Assembly (NCBI GenBank): GCA_021835265.1
Contig: JAKBQK010000248.1
Location: 1-6,528, forward strand
Length of the DNA: 6,528 bases
Direction of reading: 5' to 3'
Origin: Thermoplasmata archaeon
GTDB taxonomy: Archaea > Thermoplasmatota > Thermoplasmata > Thermoplasmatales > Thermoplasmataceae
In this document: positions 6,352-6,528 of the stretch, piece after piece
Layout: every line of letters starts with the position of its first letter
Position numbering within the stretch: the first letter of the stretch is position 1
Notes under the pieces: generated by a model
Seen by the model: only the letters and a program-made list of their open reading frames with translations
What the model was told of the DNA's origin: nothing
The model's database searches: none
Translations under genes and position numbers: made by a program

Positions 6352-6431
6352 GAATTAGCGACATTATATGCAATATTTAAACCTGTCTATTTGAACGAGT
6401 GTGGGAGAGATTATTGGATACCGAGTGATGA
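6352..6431. other. Intergenic region carrying the membrane-protein promoter
   Basis: These 80 bases lie between the stop of the WYL-like gene and the start of the membrane protein, both on the minus strand. The half nearest the membrane protein holds a clear TATA-like box. The rest has no recognisable hairpin and no T run on the minus strand, so I cannot place a terminator for the upstream gene. No Shine-Dalgarno match precedes the ATG at 6351. Confidence 0.5.
6372..6381 (-). promoter_or_regulatory. TATA box for the giant membrane protein
   Basis: On the minus strand this reads TTTAAATATT, preceded by purine-containing GACAGG. Its centre is about 26 bases upstream of the ATG at 6351, which predicts transcription beginning at or next to the start codon (leaderless mRNA). 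The gene therefore has its own promoter and need not depend on readthrough from the WYL-like gene. Confidence 0.6.
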
Positions 6432-6528
6432 TTAAACAGGCTCAACACTTTTAATCCTGCTTCTCTTGAATGTCCTCAATGCATTCCTGAGATGGCAGTA
6501 TGCGACGATGTACTTTCTCTTCCTTTCT
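6432..6528 (-). CDS. WYL-domain-like protein, C-terminal fragment
   Basis: An open minus-strand frame enters from the right edge and ends at TAA (6432-6434), giving 31 visible residues. The core KYIVAYCHLRNALRTF, followed by KRSRIKSVEPV, matches the well-known end of WYL domains (consensus-like YxxAYCHLRxxxRTFRxxRI). WYL domains bind nucleic acids or ligands and occur in HTH transcription regulators and in helicase- or defence-associated proteins. Only the last part of the domain is visible, so the full architecture and role are unknown. The fragment is about 42 % GC, above its neighbours. It lies 80 bases upstream of the membrane-protein start on the same strand and could regulate it, but this is speculation. 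Confidence 0.6.
   Translation of the reverse strand, partial: ERKRKYIVAYCHLRNALRTFKRSRIKSVEPV

Noticed and set aside
1..6528. CRISPR array, tRNA or rRNA genes, complete insertion sequence
   Set aside because: I saw no regularly spaced direct repeats, no cloverleaf-like sequence or conserved rRNA segment, and no transposase with paired terminal repeats.

Overview
The window looks archaeal, most probably from the Thermoplasmata or a similar acidophile group, though this is inference. The reasons are a coding GC of roughly 35-40 % by eye, many AGA/AGG arginine and ATA isoleucine codons, and TATA-like boxes centred about 24-28 nt upstream of start codons with no ribosome binding site. That last pattern indicates leaderless transcripts. 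The only start with a visible Shine-Dalgarno match (GGTG) is the internal start of a two-gene operon. The large membrane protein also carries many N-glycosylation sequons on its presumed outer domain.

Layout. Positions 1-107 are a GC-richer edge (about 52 % GC over the first 90 bases) ending in a perfect 9-bp hairpin; it may be the tail of an unrecognised gene or mobile element. Positions 108-239 are AT-rich, non-coding, and hold three short palindromes. Positions 240-1472 (minus) encode a GT4-type GT-B glycosyltransferase. Diverging from it, 1480-2244 (plus) encodes a class I SAM-dependent methyltransferase. A second GT4-type glycosyltransferase follows at 2241-3245 (plus), overlapping the methyltransferase by ATGA. 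Converging on it, 3286-6351 (minus) encodes a 1021-residue polytopic membrane protein with the layout of YfhO/AftD-like GT-C proteins: an N-terminal multi-helix membrane half, a large Asn/Ser/Thr/Tyr-rich extracytoplasmic half, and a final membrane anchor. At the right edge, 6432-6528 (minus) is the C-terminal end of a gene that reads like a WYL domain.

Working model (inference): this is a small surface-glycan cluster. The two cytosolic GT4 enzymes would add sugars to a nucleotide- or lipid-linked glycan, the methyltransferase could cap or modify a sugar, and the GT-C-like protein could transfer a lipid-linked sugar on the outer face of the membrane. Substrates and products cannot be read from the sequence.

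The most interesting local structures are: the divergent start region at 1430-1505, where TATA-like boxes sit inside or against the opposing gene; an A9 run at the methyltransferase/glycosyltransferase junction, where a -1 slip would fuse the two enzymes; and the sequon-rich giant membrane protein. I saw no tRNA, rRNA, CRISPR array or complete insertion sequence.
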